Of a stretch of DNA of 64,000 bases, positions 1 to 7,956 are shown in pieces. The stretch is from contig NZ_FXTI01000006.1 of the NCBI RefSeq assembly GCF_900182565.1, positions 124,001-188,000 of the forward strand. Direction: 5' to 3'. Position 1 is the first letter of the stretch. Each line of letters begins with the position of its first letter. Made by a program: the position numbers and the translations under genes. This DNA is from Melghirimyces algeriensis (GTDB taxonomy: Bacteria > Bacillota > Bacilli > Thermoactinomycetales > DSM-45169). The notes beneath the pieces are model-generated. The model had not been told where the DNA came from, searched no databases, and saw only the letters and a program-made list of their open reading frames with translations.

Positions 1-420
1 CTGAATGGACATGGCAGCGGTAAAACCGGCCGTCCCCAGGATCATCGATTCTTTTAAGCTTAATCCTTTGGGCAAGGGAATCACCCAATCCCCTGGAACA
101 CGAGCCATTTCACTGAATCCGCCACAGTGGGACACCCCCAGTTGAGCGCTGGCTACAATGACTTCGTCCCCTTCCTTGAAACGGGAATCCTCAGAATGAA
201 TAATCGTTCCTGCCAAATCAATCCCTGGGATCATGGGATACGATTCCACAATCCTCCCGTCAGGCGTTCCGGCCAGACCATCCTTATAGTTTACAGCGGA
301 CCAAGCCACACGAACCATGACATCCCCAGGAGGAAGATCATCCAGAGTCAACTCTTTCAGTTCAAGAGAAAATGTAGCATCGGACTGATCCACAACCAGT
401 GCACGGAAGGATTCACTCAC
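1..420 (-). CDS. YhdH/YhfP-family quinone oxidoreductase (N-terminal part, runs off the window)
   Basis: Zinc-independent medium-chain dehydrogenase/reductase of the YhdH/YhfP (acryloyl-CoA reductase-like) group, expected to reduce quinones or enoyl compounds with NADPH. The visible 140 codons give the GroES-like N-terminal domain: an NYKDG motif near residue 50, then PGIDLAGTI and SHCGGFSEMARVPGD, which are typical of the family. The start is GTG at 418-420, chosen because an AAAGGAGAGG ribosome-binding site lies 6-7 bases upstream; an upstream ATG overlapping that site is out of frame. The nucleotide-binding domain and the stop lie outside the window. Confidence 0.85.
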   Translation of the reverse strand, partial: MSESFRALVVDQSDATFSLELKELTLDDLPPGDVMVRVAWSAVNYKDGLAGTPDGRIVESYPMIPGIDLAGTIIHSEDSRFKEGDEVIVASAQLGVSHCGGFSEMARVPGDWVIPLPKGLSLKESMILGTAGFTAAMSIQ

Positions 421-736
421 GTTTTTTCCTCTCCTTTGCATCCATTTACCTCGATCTTATCATGATTTCACCCCATTCGTCACAAAAGCGTCAATAAAGA
501 GATTTTTCTTATCAAAAACATCTCCATCCGTCCTATGTTAATCTGTGGTAAGATGATATGGAAATTGACGGATATTGACCAGTCATAGTGGGAACCGTGT
601 TTAGCCACACTTCAGATACCATCCATCCAGGAAAAGATGGACGGTCCGCTCCAAATCCTTCAGGAAAATTTTTCTCTCCTCAGTTACTGGATCATCAACC
701 GTTCTGTTTAAAATGAACTAAACGAGGGATGGAACA
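421..736. other. Intergenic region between two divergent genes
   Basis: No convincing gene is seen. The stretch must hold promoters for the oxidoreductase (minus) and the HesB-like gene (plus). A small stem between CCATC (about 619) and GATGG (about 637) is visible, as is GTGG...CCAC near 588-610. Both are short and could be chance. Confidence 0.4.
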
Positions 737-1054
737 ATGAAGATTCACATCAGTCACAAGGCGGCTGCACGTCTGCAAACATTACTTAGTCATGAAAACT
801 CCGCTCAACTCGCTGTCAGAGTGGTTCCGCTCACTTCCGGGTGTAGCACTCCCTCTTTTGCCCTGGAGCTCACAAAGATTCGGCAGGGATTTATTACCCA
901 GGAAAGCAAGGGTGTCTGTTTTGCCTGTCCTCGACAGGAAGCGGAGTGGATGGACGGGATGGTGATTGACTGGGATCAGGAGTCTGATAAATTTTCTGTT
1001 TATCACCCAAACCCTCCTTTTCTGAACGATTGCCAACGAACCGATGATCAGTGA
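737..1054 (+). CDS. HesB/IscA-like (YneR-type) small protein
   Basis: A 105-residue protein resembling the HesB/IscA fold family, whose classic members carry or insert Fe-S clusters. The start MKIHISHKAAARL, the VRVVPLTSGCS strand and the late D-G-x-V-I-D-W segment fit the fold. The C-terminal CGCG-like cysteine pair of true IscA is missing; cysteines occur only at SGCS and in the VCFACP segment. It is therefore closer to the non-canonical YneR-type branch, and an Fe-S role is not demonstrated. A GAGGG ribosome-binding site precedes the ATG. The gene stands alone and converges on the tatD gene. Confidence 0.6.
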   Translation: MKIHISHKAAARLQTLLSHENSAQLAVRVVPLTSGCSTPSFALELTKIRQGFITQESKGVCFACPRQEAEWMDGMVIDWDQESDKFSVYHPNPPFLNDCQRTDDQ

Positions 1055-1097
1055 GCGAAAAAACCGTCCACCCCTTCAGCCTCTCGGTTCCCCTGCA

Positions 1098-1898
1098 TCA
1101 ATATGGGTTAAACAGACGCGTTGCATTTGCTGTGGTCTGTGTGGCTACTTCCAACAGGGATGCCTGTCTGACTTGGGAAACCGCTTCCGCCACACGGCGA
1201 ACCGCTGCTGGATCAGACGGAGCCCCACGAAAAGGTCCTCCATACCTCCAAGGCGCATCCGTCTCTAACAGAAGGGACGAAATCGGAATTCCCCTGACCC
1301 ATCTCCGATCCCGATCTCGATAACAGACTTCCGGTGTAACAGAAACCATATAACCCGCGTCCGCAATTTTATACAATATTCTCTCCGGCGCTTTGATCCA
1401 GTGAAACACAGCCCTTTGCACCCGATGGGCACAAAGCATTTGAAAAGCCTCCTCTGCCCGGTGGTGCACCGCATGAAGCAAAACGGGCAAATCCATCTCC
1501 ACTGCAAGTTGTAGAAATTGTTCCAACACCCCGCGAAATTCCGAATCGGCAGGTTCTTTTCGTTTCTCGACAGCCAACGAATACCAGGGCAATCCCACTT
1601 CTCCCACTCCCGACAACAACGCTCGATGTTCCCGAATCAGCCCAAGGATCCCGTTCACTTCTTCCCAGTTCACTGTTTGCTCCGGATGAAAACCAAAAGC
1701 GATATCCAGGAAATCTGGAAATCGTTGTTTCGCCCGAATCAATGCATTGCATGAAGCGATACCCGTTCCCACCCCCACAACTTTCATCACTCCAGCTTTT
1801 TTAGACCGAGCAACGATGGCATCCCATTCGCCCTCTGGAAACTGGTCCCAATGAACATGGGTATCCACCAACCGAATCATACCCTTCTTCCCTTTCAT
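1098..1898 (-). CDS. TatD-family metal-dependent hydrolase
   Basis: Cytosolic amidohydrolase-fold enzyme of the TatD family, usually a metal-dependent deoxyribonuclease or phosphoesterase. Metal-ligand motifs are visible: DTHVHWD near residue 12, a GEVGL segment with the central Glu, LHAVHHR with His, and LLLETDAPW with the conserved Asp. The C-terminal TTANATRLF matches the family end. At 266 residues it is close to the usual 255-265. The first ATG overlaps the upstream DUF309 stop (ATGA) with GAGGGGAG just before it, so the two are translationally coupled. A second Met six codons in is also possible. Confidence 0.88.
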   Translation of the reverse strand: MKGKKGMIRLVDTHVHWDQFPEGEWDAIVARSKKAGVMKVVGVGTGIASCNALIRAKQRFPDFLDIAFGFHPEQTVNWEEVNGILGLIREHRALLSGVGEVGLPWYSLAVEKRKEPADSEFRGVLEQFLQLAVEMDLPVLLHAVHHRAEEAFQMLCAHRVQRAVFHWIKAPERILYKIADAGYMVSVTPEVCYRDRDRRWVRGIPISSLLLETDAPWRYGGPFRGAPSDPAAVRRVAEAVSQVRQASLLEVATQTTANATRLFNPY

Positions 1899-2296
1899 AC
1901 TCCCCTCACCACCCGTCGTTTCAGTTCATGATCCAGAATCCTGATTTTTGGATCATCAAAGGCAACAGCCTGACCCTCCATTCGCTCCAACCTTTGCAGA
2001 CGAATTTCCACATCACTCATCAATGCCGTTAGATCAATTCCCATAGAATCACCAGGGTAAGAACGAAGCTTGTCCAACGCTGCCCGAAACAGCTTGCGTG
2101 CTCCATTCATATTTTCCTGGTGATAATGGTATAAACCCACCGCCACTTGTAAAATCCCCTGGATCAATGGCTCCCTGCCTTCCTCCATCCATAATTCCTC
2201 CAACACCTCATGGCATTCATAATAATCACGGTCAACATTAAAATAGCGAAGAAATTGAATGAATAACGGAGAATAGCGACAATCATACATGGACAT
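1895..2296 (-). CDS. DUF309 domain protein
   Basis: A 133-residue all-helical protein with the DUF309 signature: a YYECHEVLEELW segment near residue 30, then QGILQVAVGLYHYH and a RKLFRAALDKL helix. The family's role is unknown; the conserved His/Glu pattern suggests a metal or ligand site. The start at 2296 (MSMYD) was chosen because AGGAGG sits 9 bases upstream; a longer reading from 2326 would put that site inside the gene. It is the first gene of a two-gene unit with tatD, overlapping by four bases. Confidence 0.85.
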   Translation of the reverse strand: MSMYDCRYSPLFIQFLRYFNVDRDYYECHEVLEELWMEEGREPLIQGILQVAVGLYHYHQENMNGARKLFRAALDKLRSYPGDSMGIDLTALMSDVEIRLQRLERMEGQAVAFDDPKIRILDHELKRRVVRGV

Positions 2297-2397
2297 CTCC
2301 CCATCCCTCCTGTTTTCCCAGTCCATTTTGACAGGGTTGGGTATTTCTGTTCCATTCCTTTAAAATAGTAGAGAGACCATTCGAAAGGAGCCAACAC

Positions 2398-2625
2398 ATG
2401 AACCTGAATGAACCCACCCGCGAAAATCTGAACTTCCTACTTCAGGAAATCAAAAACCGTTTAAATTTGGTGAATGCCTCCGCCATCCAGCCAGAGGATT
2501 ACAGCCTGGAAGATTACGACGAAGTCCGGGATCTGTATGAAATGATGAAAAAAAAGCAAGGTAAACTGACGATGATGGAGTTAGAAGGCATTTTGGAAGA
2601 GCTGGGTGAATTGCGCAAACGCTAA
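2398..2625 (+). CDS. DUF1128 (UPF0435, YfkK-like) small protein
   Basis: A 75-residue charged helical protein matching the Bacillus YfkK/UPF0435 family: an N-terminal LNFLLQEIKNRLNLVNASAI stretch and the acidic YSLEDYDEVRDLYEMM segment are characteristic. Function is unknown. AAGGAG lies 7 bases before the ATG. It is monocistronic, divergent from DUF309 and followed at once by a strong terminator shared with the converging thioesterase. Confidence 0.9.
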   Translation: MNLNEPTRENLNFLLQEIKNRLNLVNASAIQPEDYSLEDYDEVRDLYEMMKKKQGKLTMMELEGILEELGELRKR

Positions 2626-2640
2626 CTTCGCCGGAAGTAC

Positions 2641-2667
2641 AAAAACCGCCGATACAGGCGGTTTTTA
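2641..2667. terminator. Bidirectional intrinsic terminator
   Basis: A six-base-pair ACCGCC/GGCGGT stem with a GATACA-type loop is flanked by A5 on the left and T5 on the right. It serves both the DUF1128 gene and the converging thioesterase, whose stop codon lies inside the T-run. Confidence 0.85.
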
Positions 2668-3060
2668 TGTTGAAAAGAGAACACCCAATTCCGCAGGAAT
2701 CGGCACGCTTTTCCGCGTCTCTAGATCAATGGTCACACTGATGACTTCCGCATCAGCCACACGTTCTCCCGCTTCATTTACAATGACGTGCTTCAGTGTA
2801 TAACTGGTACGTCCTTTTTTTACCGGTTGGGTATAAATCGTTAAATGCTCGCCTAGGCGAGCTTCTTTTCGATAATTGATATTAATATTGACGGTAACGG
2901 TACCGATGTTCATCTCCGTCAATCGATCAAAAGGCAATTCCGCTTTGTTATACCAATCTTCTCTGCCCCACTCCATGTATTCCAGATATTTGGCATTGTT
3001 CACATGACCCATCACATCAATTTCTGTTGGACGAACTTCAATCTCAATGAATGTTTCCAT
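2665..3060 (-). CDS. Acyl-CoA thioesterase, 4HBT hotdog family
   Basis: A 131-residue single-domain hotdog thioesterase of the YbgC/FadM type, expected to hydrolyse acyl-CoA thioesters in the cytosol. The catalytic-loop pattern is clear: E-I-D-V-M-G-H-V-N-N-A-K-Y-L-E-Y near residues 13-28, with the catalytic Asp and the HVNN segment. KGRTSYTLKH and an A-D-A-E-V strand follow. The natural substrate cannot be read from sequence. It is monocistronic. Confidence 0.88.
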   Translation of the reverse strand: METFIEIEVRPTEIDVMGHVNNAKYLEYMEWGREDWYNKAELPFDRLTEMNIGTVTVNININYRKEARLGEHLTIYTQPVKKGRTSYTLKHVIVNEAGERVADAEVISVTIDLETRKSVPIPAELGVLFST

Positions 3061-3250
3061 CGGGCCTCTCCTTCAAGCAATGATTTTCGCATATTTTACC
3101 ATGGTTTGGTGAAGACTGCCAGTATACAAAGGAAAAAACAACTCGCGAACTTACACTGCGAAAAAATTGGTATAGACTCCAAAAAAGACGTCTGAGAAAA
3201 AAATTAAGCGAAAAACAGCTATATTTCCGCTTATACTTTGATATTACCTA

Positions 3251-3278
3251 TTGACAACAAAATAAAACGCGTTATCTT
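3251..3278 (+). promoter_or_regulatory. Putative SigA promoter for the 50-residue ORF
   Basis: TTGACA at 3251-3256 is followed after 16 bases by TATCTT at 3273-3278. Just downstream, TAGGAGG...CTCC can fold into a small hairpin (3284-3300) that is not itself followed by a start codon. The sequence around it is AT-rich compared with the flanks. Confidence 0.45.
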
Positions 3279-3342
3279 TGATATAGGAGGAAATTACTCC
3301 TCAATCCTTCGCTTTACTAATTACCAAAAAGGAGGCCCGAAA

Positions 3343-3495
3343 ATGAAAAAACAGCTGTTTTCTCTATCCAAAGGTCGAGGAAAGGAGGAACTGCCTGTAC
3401 CTGCAGGGATCATCCCTCATTTCCTGTTGAAAAAAAGAAAGAAAAAAGAGGCCAGCCTGTTTAATGGGCCCGCCCAAGAAAAAAACATTCACTGA
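3343..3495 (+). CDS. Hypothetical 50-residue basic peptide
   Basis: Not recognised. The ATG at 3343 has an excellent AAAGGAGG site 7-8 bases upstream, a promoter-like element 70 bases before that, and a terminator-like hairpin 53 bases after the stop, so it looks like a real small gene. The product is lysine-rich (LLKKRKKKEA near residues 28-37), has the short hydrophobic patch GIIPHFLL and no clear signal peptide. It could be a small regulator or membrane-active peptide; there is no family evidence. Confidence 0.45.
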   Translation: MKKQLFSLSKGRGKEELPVPAGIIPHFLLKKRKKKEASLFNGPAQEKNIH

Positions 3496-3547
3496 TCACG
3501 AAAGATAAAGACTCACTTATACTGTAACATGAAATGCTTACTTTGCC

Positions 3548-3577
3548 AAAATAGGCCCTGGGGTTCCAGGGCCTTAT
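3548..3577 (+). terminator. Terminator-like hairpin
   Basis: A stem of about 12 pairs (AATA-GGCCCTGG paired with CCAGGGCC-TTATT, GGTT loop). The trailing T-run is weak (TTATTG), so it may only be an RNA-stabilising hairpin. Between here and the repeat at 3831 nothing gene-like is seen; a small CATCAC/GTGATG stem lies near 3597-3614. Confidence 0.5.
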
Positions 3578-3830
3578 TGCTTGATAGAAAGATCACATCA
3601 CTGTACTGTGATGGGTCTGAAAAAACGGCGAACCTGTTCTTCCACAATCAAGCCCTGTAACAACGACCTTTAAGTAAACACCCTTTCTCAGGTTTATATA
3701 CCCCAGAAAACATACCTTCCTTTCTTCCCTCTTTATCGATGATTATTGATTGATGAATAGAAAATGAACCCTCTTTAGGAAATGCGAGCGGAAATCCTCC
3801 CCATTTCAATGGGTAGATAAAAGCGAGCGC

Positions 3831-4187
3831 ACCACGGGTGACCGAAGGAAATGCCTGTGGTGCACTTCCTTCGGTCGCACCACGGGCACTTCCTCCGGTC
3901 GTCGGACGAGGGGGGGTACCCCCCCTCGTCCGACAATTTTTGGTATACTTGAAGTACGAACGAAAACTCGTTAAACGATTTGTATCTTGAAAACCGAATC
4001 GTATGGGGTTGTGGTGAGGAAGGAACAGTCACCACGTAAAACGATTCCTGTCATGTGGAAGGACCCACAAAACCATTTTCAACATGTACCGTAGGAACTA
4101 CGGGAAGTGAAGCTCGCGGAGAGTACTCGCCTGGGCTCGATGAACCGAGAAGCTCTACCACTTTCGTGGAGAGCAGTTCACGTCAAC
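3831..4187 (+). repeat. Relic transposon end / TnpB-type omega-RNA-like repeat, copy 1
   Basis: A structured non-coding stretch with a diverged second copy at 44023-44291. Shared blocks are an 11-bp-stem hairpin (GACCGAAGGAA...TTCCTTCGGTC, 3840-3876), CAGTCACCACGTAAAACGATT (4026-4046) and CCGTAGGAACTACGGG (4089-4104). It ends in a hairpin with GCTCT-CCAC / GTGG-AGAGC arms (about 4152-4174) and then AGTTCACGTCAAC. That arrangement is like IS200/IS605 right ends and the 3' end of TnpB omega RNAs. No tnpA or tnpB remnant is seen. The family assignment is from remembered patterns and is tentative. It sits tail-to-tail with lpdA. Confidence 0.45.
3901..3934. repeat. 34-bp perfect palindrome
   Basis: GTCGGACGAGGGGGG-GTAC-CCCCCCTCGTCCGAC reads identically on both strands over 34 bases. 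A T-rich AATTTTT follows on the plus strand, so it could act as a terminator. In the second repeat copy (about 44068-44104) the same position is degenerate. Confidence 0.8.
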
Positions 4188-4204
4188 TTGACTGCACAAA
4201 AACA

Positions 4205-4240
4205 AAACTCCTTGGGCAAATTGCCCAAGGAGTTTCCGTA
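4205..4240 (-). terminator. Terminator of the pdh operon
   Basis: A 15-bp stem (AAACTCCTTGGGCAA / TTGCCCAAGGAGTTT) is followed on the minus strand by TTGTTTTTG. It lies 10-45 bases after the lpdA stop. Confidence 0.88.
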
Positions 4241-4248
4241 ACCCTAGA

Positions 4249-5664
4249 TTATTTTTTAACCATATGAACAGGGTTTCCTACGATGCCTTCCGCTGCTTCC
4301 ATAAAGGTTTCCGGAAGGGTTGGATGAGCATGGATGGTTAGGGCAATATCTTCCGCATTTGCCCCCATCTCAATCGCCAACACCACTTCAGAAATCAGAC
4401 TGGATGCTTCCGGCCCAACAATTTGTGCACCCAGAATCTGTTGGGTTTCCTTGTCGGCAACCACTTGGAAGAAGCCGTCTGCCGCATCCAGGGACAACGC
4501 CCGACCATTGGCAGCAAAGGAGAAGCGACTTACTGACACATCGTAGCCTTCTTCTTTTGCCTCTTTCTCGGTTAAACCGGTATAGGCCAATTCCGGATCG
4601 GAGAAGATGACATATGGCATCGCCCGATAGTCAACCTCGCTTGGCTCACCAGCGATCACTTCCGCAGCAATCTTTCCTTCGTAGCTGGCTTTGTGGGCCA
4701 ACATTGGCTGACCGGCCACATCGCCGATAGCAAAGATCTTATCATTTTTCGTCCGCATTTGCTTATCTGTCGGGATGAAGCCTTTATCGTCCACTTCAAT
4801 CCCCGCCAGGTCCAGTCCCAGTTCATCCGTATTCGGTTTACGTCCCACAGACACCAGTACTTTATCAGCAGAGAAGGATTTTACTTCCCCTTTTACTTCC
4901 GCGGTCACGGTGACTCCGTCGCCGGATGTATCGGCGGATTGAACCATGGCATTCGTCACTACATCTACACCCAGCTTTTTCAGGTTGCGTTTTACCATGC
5001 GTACCATGGAGGGGTCTACACCTGGAAGAATGGTATCCATCCCCTCCAGAACCGTCACTTCCGTTCCCAGCTTGCTGTAGGCAGTTCCCAACTCCAAGCC
5101 GATATAGCCACCGCCGACAACAATCATTTTTTCCGGTATTTCCGACAAGGACAAGGCCTCAGTGGAAGAAATGATTTTGTCTCCATCAAATTTGAGAGAG
5201 GGAATTTCAAACGGTCGGGAACCGGTAGCAACGATGCAGTGCTTAAACTGATAGGTGGTGCTGTCATTGTCAGTGGCCACTTTCACCGTATCTTCACCGG
5301 AGAAATAAACTTCCCCTTGTACCACATCCACTTTGTTTGCTTTCAGAAGCGAAGAGACGCCACCGGTCAGCTTTTTGACGACATCATCTTTCCATTTGAT
5401 CATGTCGGCAAAATTAATTTTGACATTGTCCACTTCAATTCCCATATGGGAAGCATTTTTCATCTTATGCACTTCATCCCCGCCATGAATCAGGGCTTTG
5501 GAAGGAATGCAACCCCGGTTGAGGCAAACTCCGCCAATTTCCGCTTTATCGACAAGCGTTACACTTTTCCCCATTTGGGCAGCCCGGATTGCAGCCACAT
5601 AGCCTCCAGGTCCACCTCCAACAACCAATACATCCACTTCTGTTGCAAAATCTCCAACTACCAT
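4249..5664 (-). CDS. pdhD: Dihydrolipoyl dehydrogenase (E3 of pyruvate dehydrogenase)
   Basis: Flavoprotein that reoxidises dihydrolipoyl groups on the E2 subunit using NAD+. It has 471 residues, a usual length. The FAD-binding VVGGGPGGYVAA lies near residue 14 and the redox-active disulfide in GGVCLNRGCIPSKAL near residue 45. A second dinucleotide fold (VVGGGYIGLELG) starts near residue 182, and the C-terminal HAHPTLPETF carries the catalytic His-Glu. It is last in the pdhA-pdhB-pdhC-pdhD operon, one base after pdhC, and is followed by a strong terminator. Confidence 0.97.
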   Translation of the reverse strand: MVVGDFATEVDVLVVGGGPGGYVAAIRAAQMGKSVTLVDKAEIGGVCLNRGCIPSKALIHGGDEVHKMKNASHMGIEVDNVKINFADMIKWKDDVVKKLTGGVSSLLKANKVDVVQGEVYFSGEDTVKVATDNDSTTYQFKHCIVATGSRPFEIPSLKFDGDKIISSTEALSLSEIPEKMIVVGGGYIGLELGTAYSKLGTEVTVLEGMDTILPGVDPSMVRMVKRNLKKLGVDVVTNAMVQSADTSGDGVTVTAEVKGEVKSFSADKVLVSVGRKPNTDELGLDLAGIEVDDKGFIPTDKQMRTKNDKIFAIGDVAGQPMLAHKASYEGKIAAEVIAGEPSEVDYRAMPYVIFSDPELAYTGLTEKEAKEEGYDVSVSRFSFAANGRALSLDAADGFFQVVADKETQQILGAQIVGPEASSLISEVVLAIEMGANAEDIALTIHAHPTLPETFMEAAEGIVGNPVHMVKK

Positions 5665-5665
5665 A

Positions 5666-6946
5666 TTAATTCATCTCCATCATCAAGAGTTTGGGGTTTT
5701 CCAACAACTCTTTCACACGGTTCAAGAAGCGTGCTGCCACATCTCCGTCAATCAACCGGTGGTCAATGGACAAAGAGACATTCATAATCGGACGGACAAC
5801 CACTTCACCATCCACTGCGACCGGACGCTCTGCCATTTTGCCCATACCGAAAATGGCGACTTCCGGATAATTGATAATCGGAGTAAAGAACTGACCGCCA
5901 AAGGAACCGATGTTTGTAATGGTAAAGGTGCTTCCCTTCAAATCCTCCACACCCGCTTTCTTGGAGCGGGTACGATCCACCACATCACGGATTTCATCAG
6001 CCAGCTGGAAAATGGACTTCTGGTTGACATCCTTGACCACAGGCACAACCAAGCCATCTTCGGTTGCTGTAGCAATTCCCATATGATAATACTTCTTGAT
6101 GACAATCTCTTCCCGTTCGTCATCAATGGATGCATTCAGGGTGGGGAACTCATGCAATACAGCCGTAAGAGCCTTGATGATAAAGGGAAGATAGGTAAGT
6201 TTAATCCCCCGCTGCTCCGCCATGGGTTTGGCCCATTTGCGCAACTCGATCAATTCGGAAGCATCCACTTCATCCATGATGGTCACATGAGGAGCCGTAT
6301 ATTTGCTTTGAGCCATGCGTTTGGCAATGGTCCGTCTCATCCCGCGCAACGGCATGCGCTCTTCATTGCCTTGCGGAACACTGGGTGCCGTAACCGCTGC
6401 CGGTTCTTCCTCCCTGGACGGTTTCGCCTCAGGCACTTCAACCGTTGCCGGCTCATCAATAGCTCCGCTGTCTTTCCACTGTTTCACATCTTCCAGTGTC
6501 ACTCGCCCATTTTTCCCTGTACCTTTTACCTGGGTAATATCCACCCCAAGCTCCCTGGCTTTTTTCCGAACGGATGGCATCGCCAACACATTTCTTCCGG
6601 ATGTGGCACCCCCAACCTGGGTAACGGGGCGTTTTTCTTTCTTCGCCGTATCTTCTTTCAATTCCTGCGAGTTTTCTTCAGCTTCGGGATCAGCGGCATC
6701 TTCTCCATCACCGGTGTCAAAGACCGCCAGAACGGACCCGACTTCCACTACTTCTCCTTCATTTGCATTTAACTTGGATACGGTACCCGTTACAGGAGAA
6801 GGAATTTCCACCACGGCTTTATCTGTCTGCACTTCTGCAAGTACATCATCTTCATTGATGGAGTCGCCTTCTTTTACGTGAAACTTAACAATTTCGCCTT
6901 CATGGATTCCTTCACCCACATCAGGCAACTTAAATTCAAAAGCCAA
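5666..6946 (-). CDS. pdhC: Dihydrolipoamide acetyltransferase (E2)
   Basis: Core of the pyruvate dehydrogenase complex, transferring acetyl groups from lipoate to CoA. Domain order over 426 residues: one lipoyl domain (about 1-78, lipoylated Lys in [11 protein letters not shown]), an acidic linker, a peripheral subunit-binding domain (about 119-155, [13 protein letters not shown] ... KGTGKNGRV), a Pro/Glu-rich linker, and a catalytic domain (about 195-426). The active-site DHRLIDG lies near residue 398. Only one lipoyl domain is present, as is normal for Gram-positive E2. It follows pdhB by 27 bases with an AGGAGG site. Confidence 0.97.
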   Translation of the reverse strand: MAFEFKLPDVGEGIHEGEIVKFHVKEGDSINEDDVLAEVQTDKAVVEIPSPVTGTVSKLNANEGEVVEVGSVLAVFDTGDGEDAADPEAEENSQELKEDTAKKEKRPVTQVGGATSGRNVLAMPSVRKKARELGVDITQVKGTGKNGRVTLEDVKQWKDSGAIDEPATVEVPEAKPSREEEPAAVTAPSVPQGNEERMPLRGMRRTIAKRMAQSKYTAPHVTIMDEVDASELIELRKWAKPMAEQRGIKLTYLPFIIKALTAVLHEFPTLNASIDDEREEIVIKKYYHMGIATATEDGLVVPVVKDVNQKSIFQLADEIRDVVDRTRSKKAGVEDLKGSTFTITNIGSFGGQFFTPIINYPEVAIFGMGKMAERPVAVDGEVVVRPIMNVSLSIDHRLIDGDVAARFLNRVKELLENPKLLMMEMN

Positions 6947-6973
6947 TCCGAAAACCTCCTTCCTTGTTTCAGA

Positions 6974-7954
6974 TCAGAAGTCCAATGTTTTGTAAATTCC
7001 GGCGCATACCCGATCTACAGTAGGCAACCATTCATCTTCAATCGCAGTCAGTGGATAGGGTGTATCAAAGCCGGTAACACGAACGACCGGTGCTTCCAGA
7101 GAAAGAATGGCTTCTTCATTGATTCGTGCCACCAATTCAGCCCCTACACCACCTGTTTGAGCGGCTTCATGAATGACTACTGCACGGTTTGTTTTTTCAA
7201 CAGAACGAATGATGGTCTCCAAATCCAATGGGGAAATGGTCCGTAGGTCAATAACCTCCGCTTTTACTCCACGCTCTTTTTCTGCCTGTTGAGCCGCCTT
7301 TTCAGCTAAGGGAACCATTGCACCATAGGCGATCAATGTGACGTCAGACCCTTCTTTCACCACATTGGCTTTACCCAATGGTACGGTAAATGCTTCCTCC
7401 GACACATCTGCTTTCACCGACCGATACAGTTTCATCGGTTCATAGAAAATAACCGGATCGTCATCACGGATCGCTGAAATCAGAAGCCCTTTGGCGTCAT
7501 GGGGATTACTCGGTACAACCACTTTCACCCCTGGGCTGTGCAAAAAGAGTGCTTCCAGGCTGTCAGAGTGCATTTCCGGTGTTTTGACTCCACCGCCATA
7601 TGGTATACGGATGGTAATCGGAACATTGAAGCGACCACCGGAACGCATGCGAAGGCGGGCGGCCTGGGTGGAGATTTGATCCATACACTCATAGACAAAT
7701 CCCGCAAATTGAATTTCCGGCACCGGACGGAACCCTTGGGAAGCCAGCCCGATGGACGCTCCGATAATGCCGGATTCAGCCAGGGGTGTATCGAAGGAAC
7801 GTTTTTCACCAAAGGTCTGGTATAGATCGGCAGTCGCACGGAACACACCACCGTTGACTCCTACATCCTCACCCAACACAATCACATTTTCATCCCGTTC
7901 CATCTCTACCCGCATGGCATCATTAATCGCCTTGATCAACGTCATTGTGGCCAT
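6974..7954 (-). CDS. pdhB: Pyruvate dehydrogenase E1 beta subunit
   Basis: Beta subunit of the thiamine-diphosphate-dependent E1, which decarboxylates pyruvate and acetylates lipoyl-E2. It has 326 residues and family-typical blocks: VLGEDVGVNGGVFRAT near residue 26, FAGFVYECMDQI, RMRSGGRFNVPI, and the C-terminal transketolase domain with HEAAQTGGVGAEL. It forms an alpha2beta2 tetramer with PdhA. It starts two bases after the pdhA stop, so the pair is translationally coupled. Confidence 0.97.
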   Translation of the reverse strand: MATMTLIKAINDAMRVEMERDENVIVLGEDVGVNGGVFRATADLYQTFGEKRSFDTPLAESGIIGASIGLASQGFRPVPEIQFAGFVYECMDQISTQAARLRMRSGGRFNVPITIRIPYGGGVKTPEMHSDSLEALFLHSPGVKVVVPSNPHDAKGLLISAIRDDDPVIFYEPMKLYRSVKADVSEEAFTVPLGKANVVKEGSDVTLIAYGAMVPLAEKAAQQAEKERGVKAEVIDLRTISPLDLETIIRSVEKTNRAVVIHEAAQTGGVGAELVARINEEAILSLEAPVVRVTGFDTPYPLTAIEDEWLPTVDRVCAGIYKTLDF

Positions 7955-7956
7955 AA

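Noticed and set aside
4693..6772. Long open frames on the plus strand opposite lpdA and pdhC (up to 364 codons)
   Set aside because: They are antisense to strongly conserved pdh genes, lack ribosome-binding sites and show no protein-like composition (His/Phe/Arg-rich).
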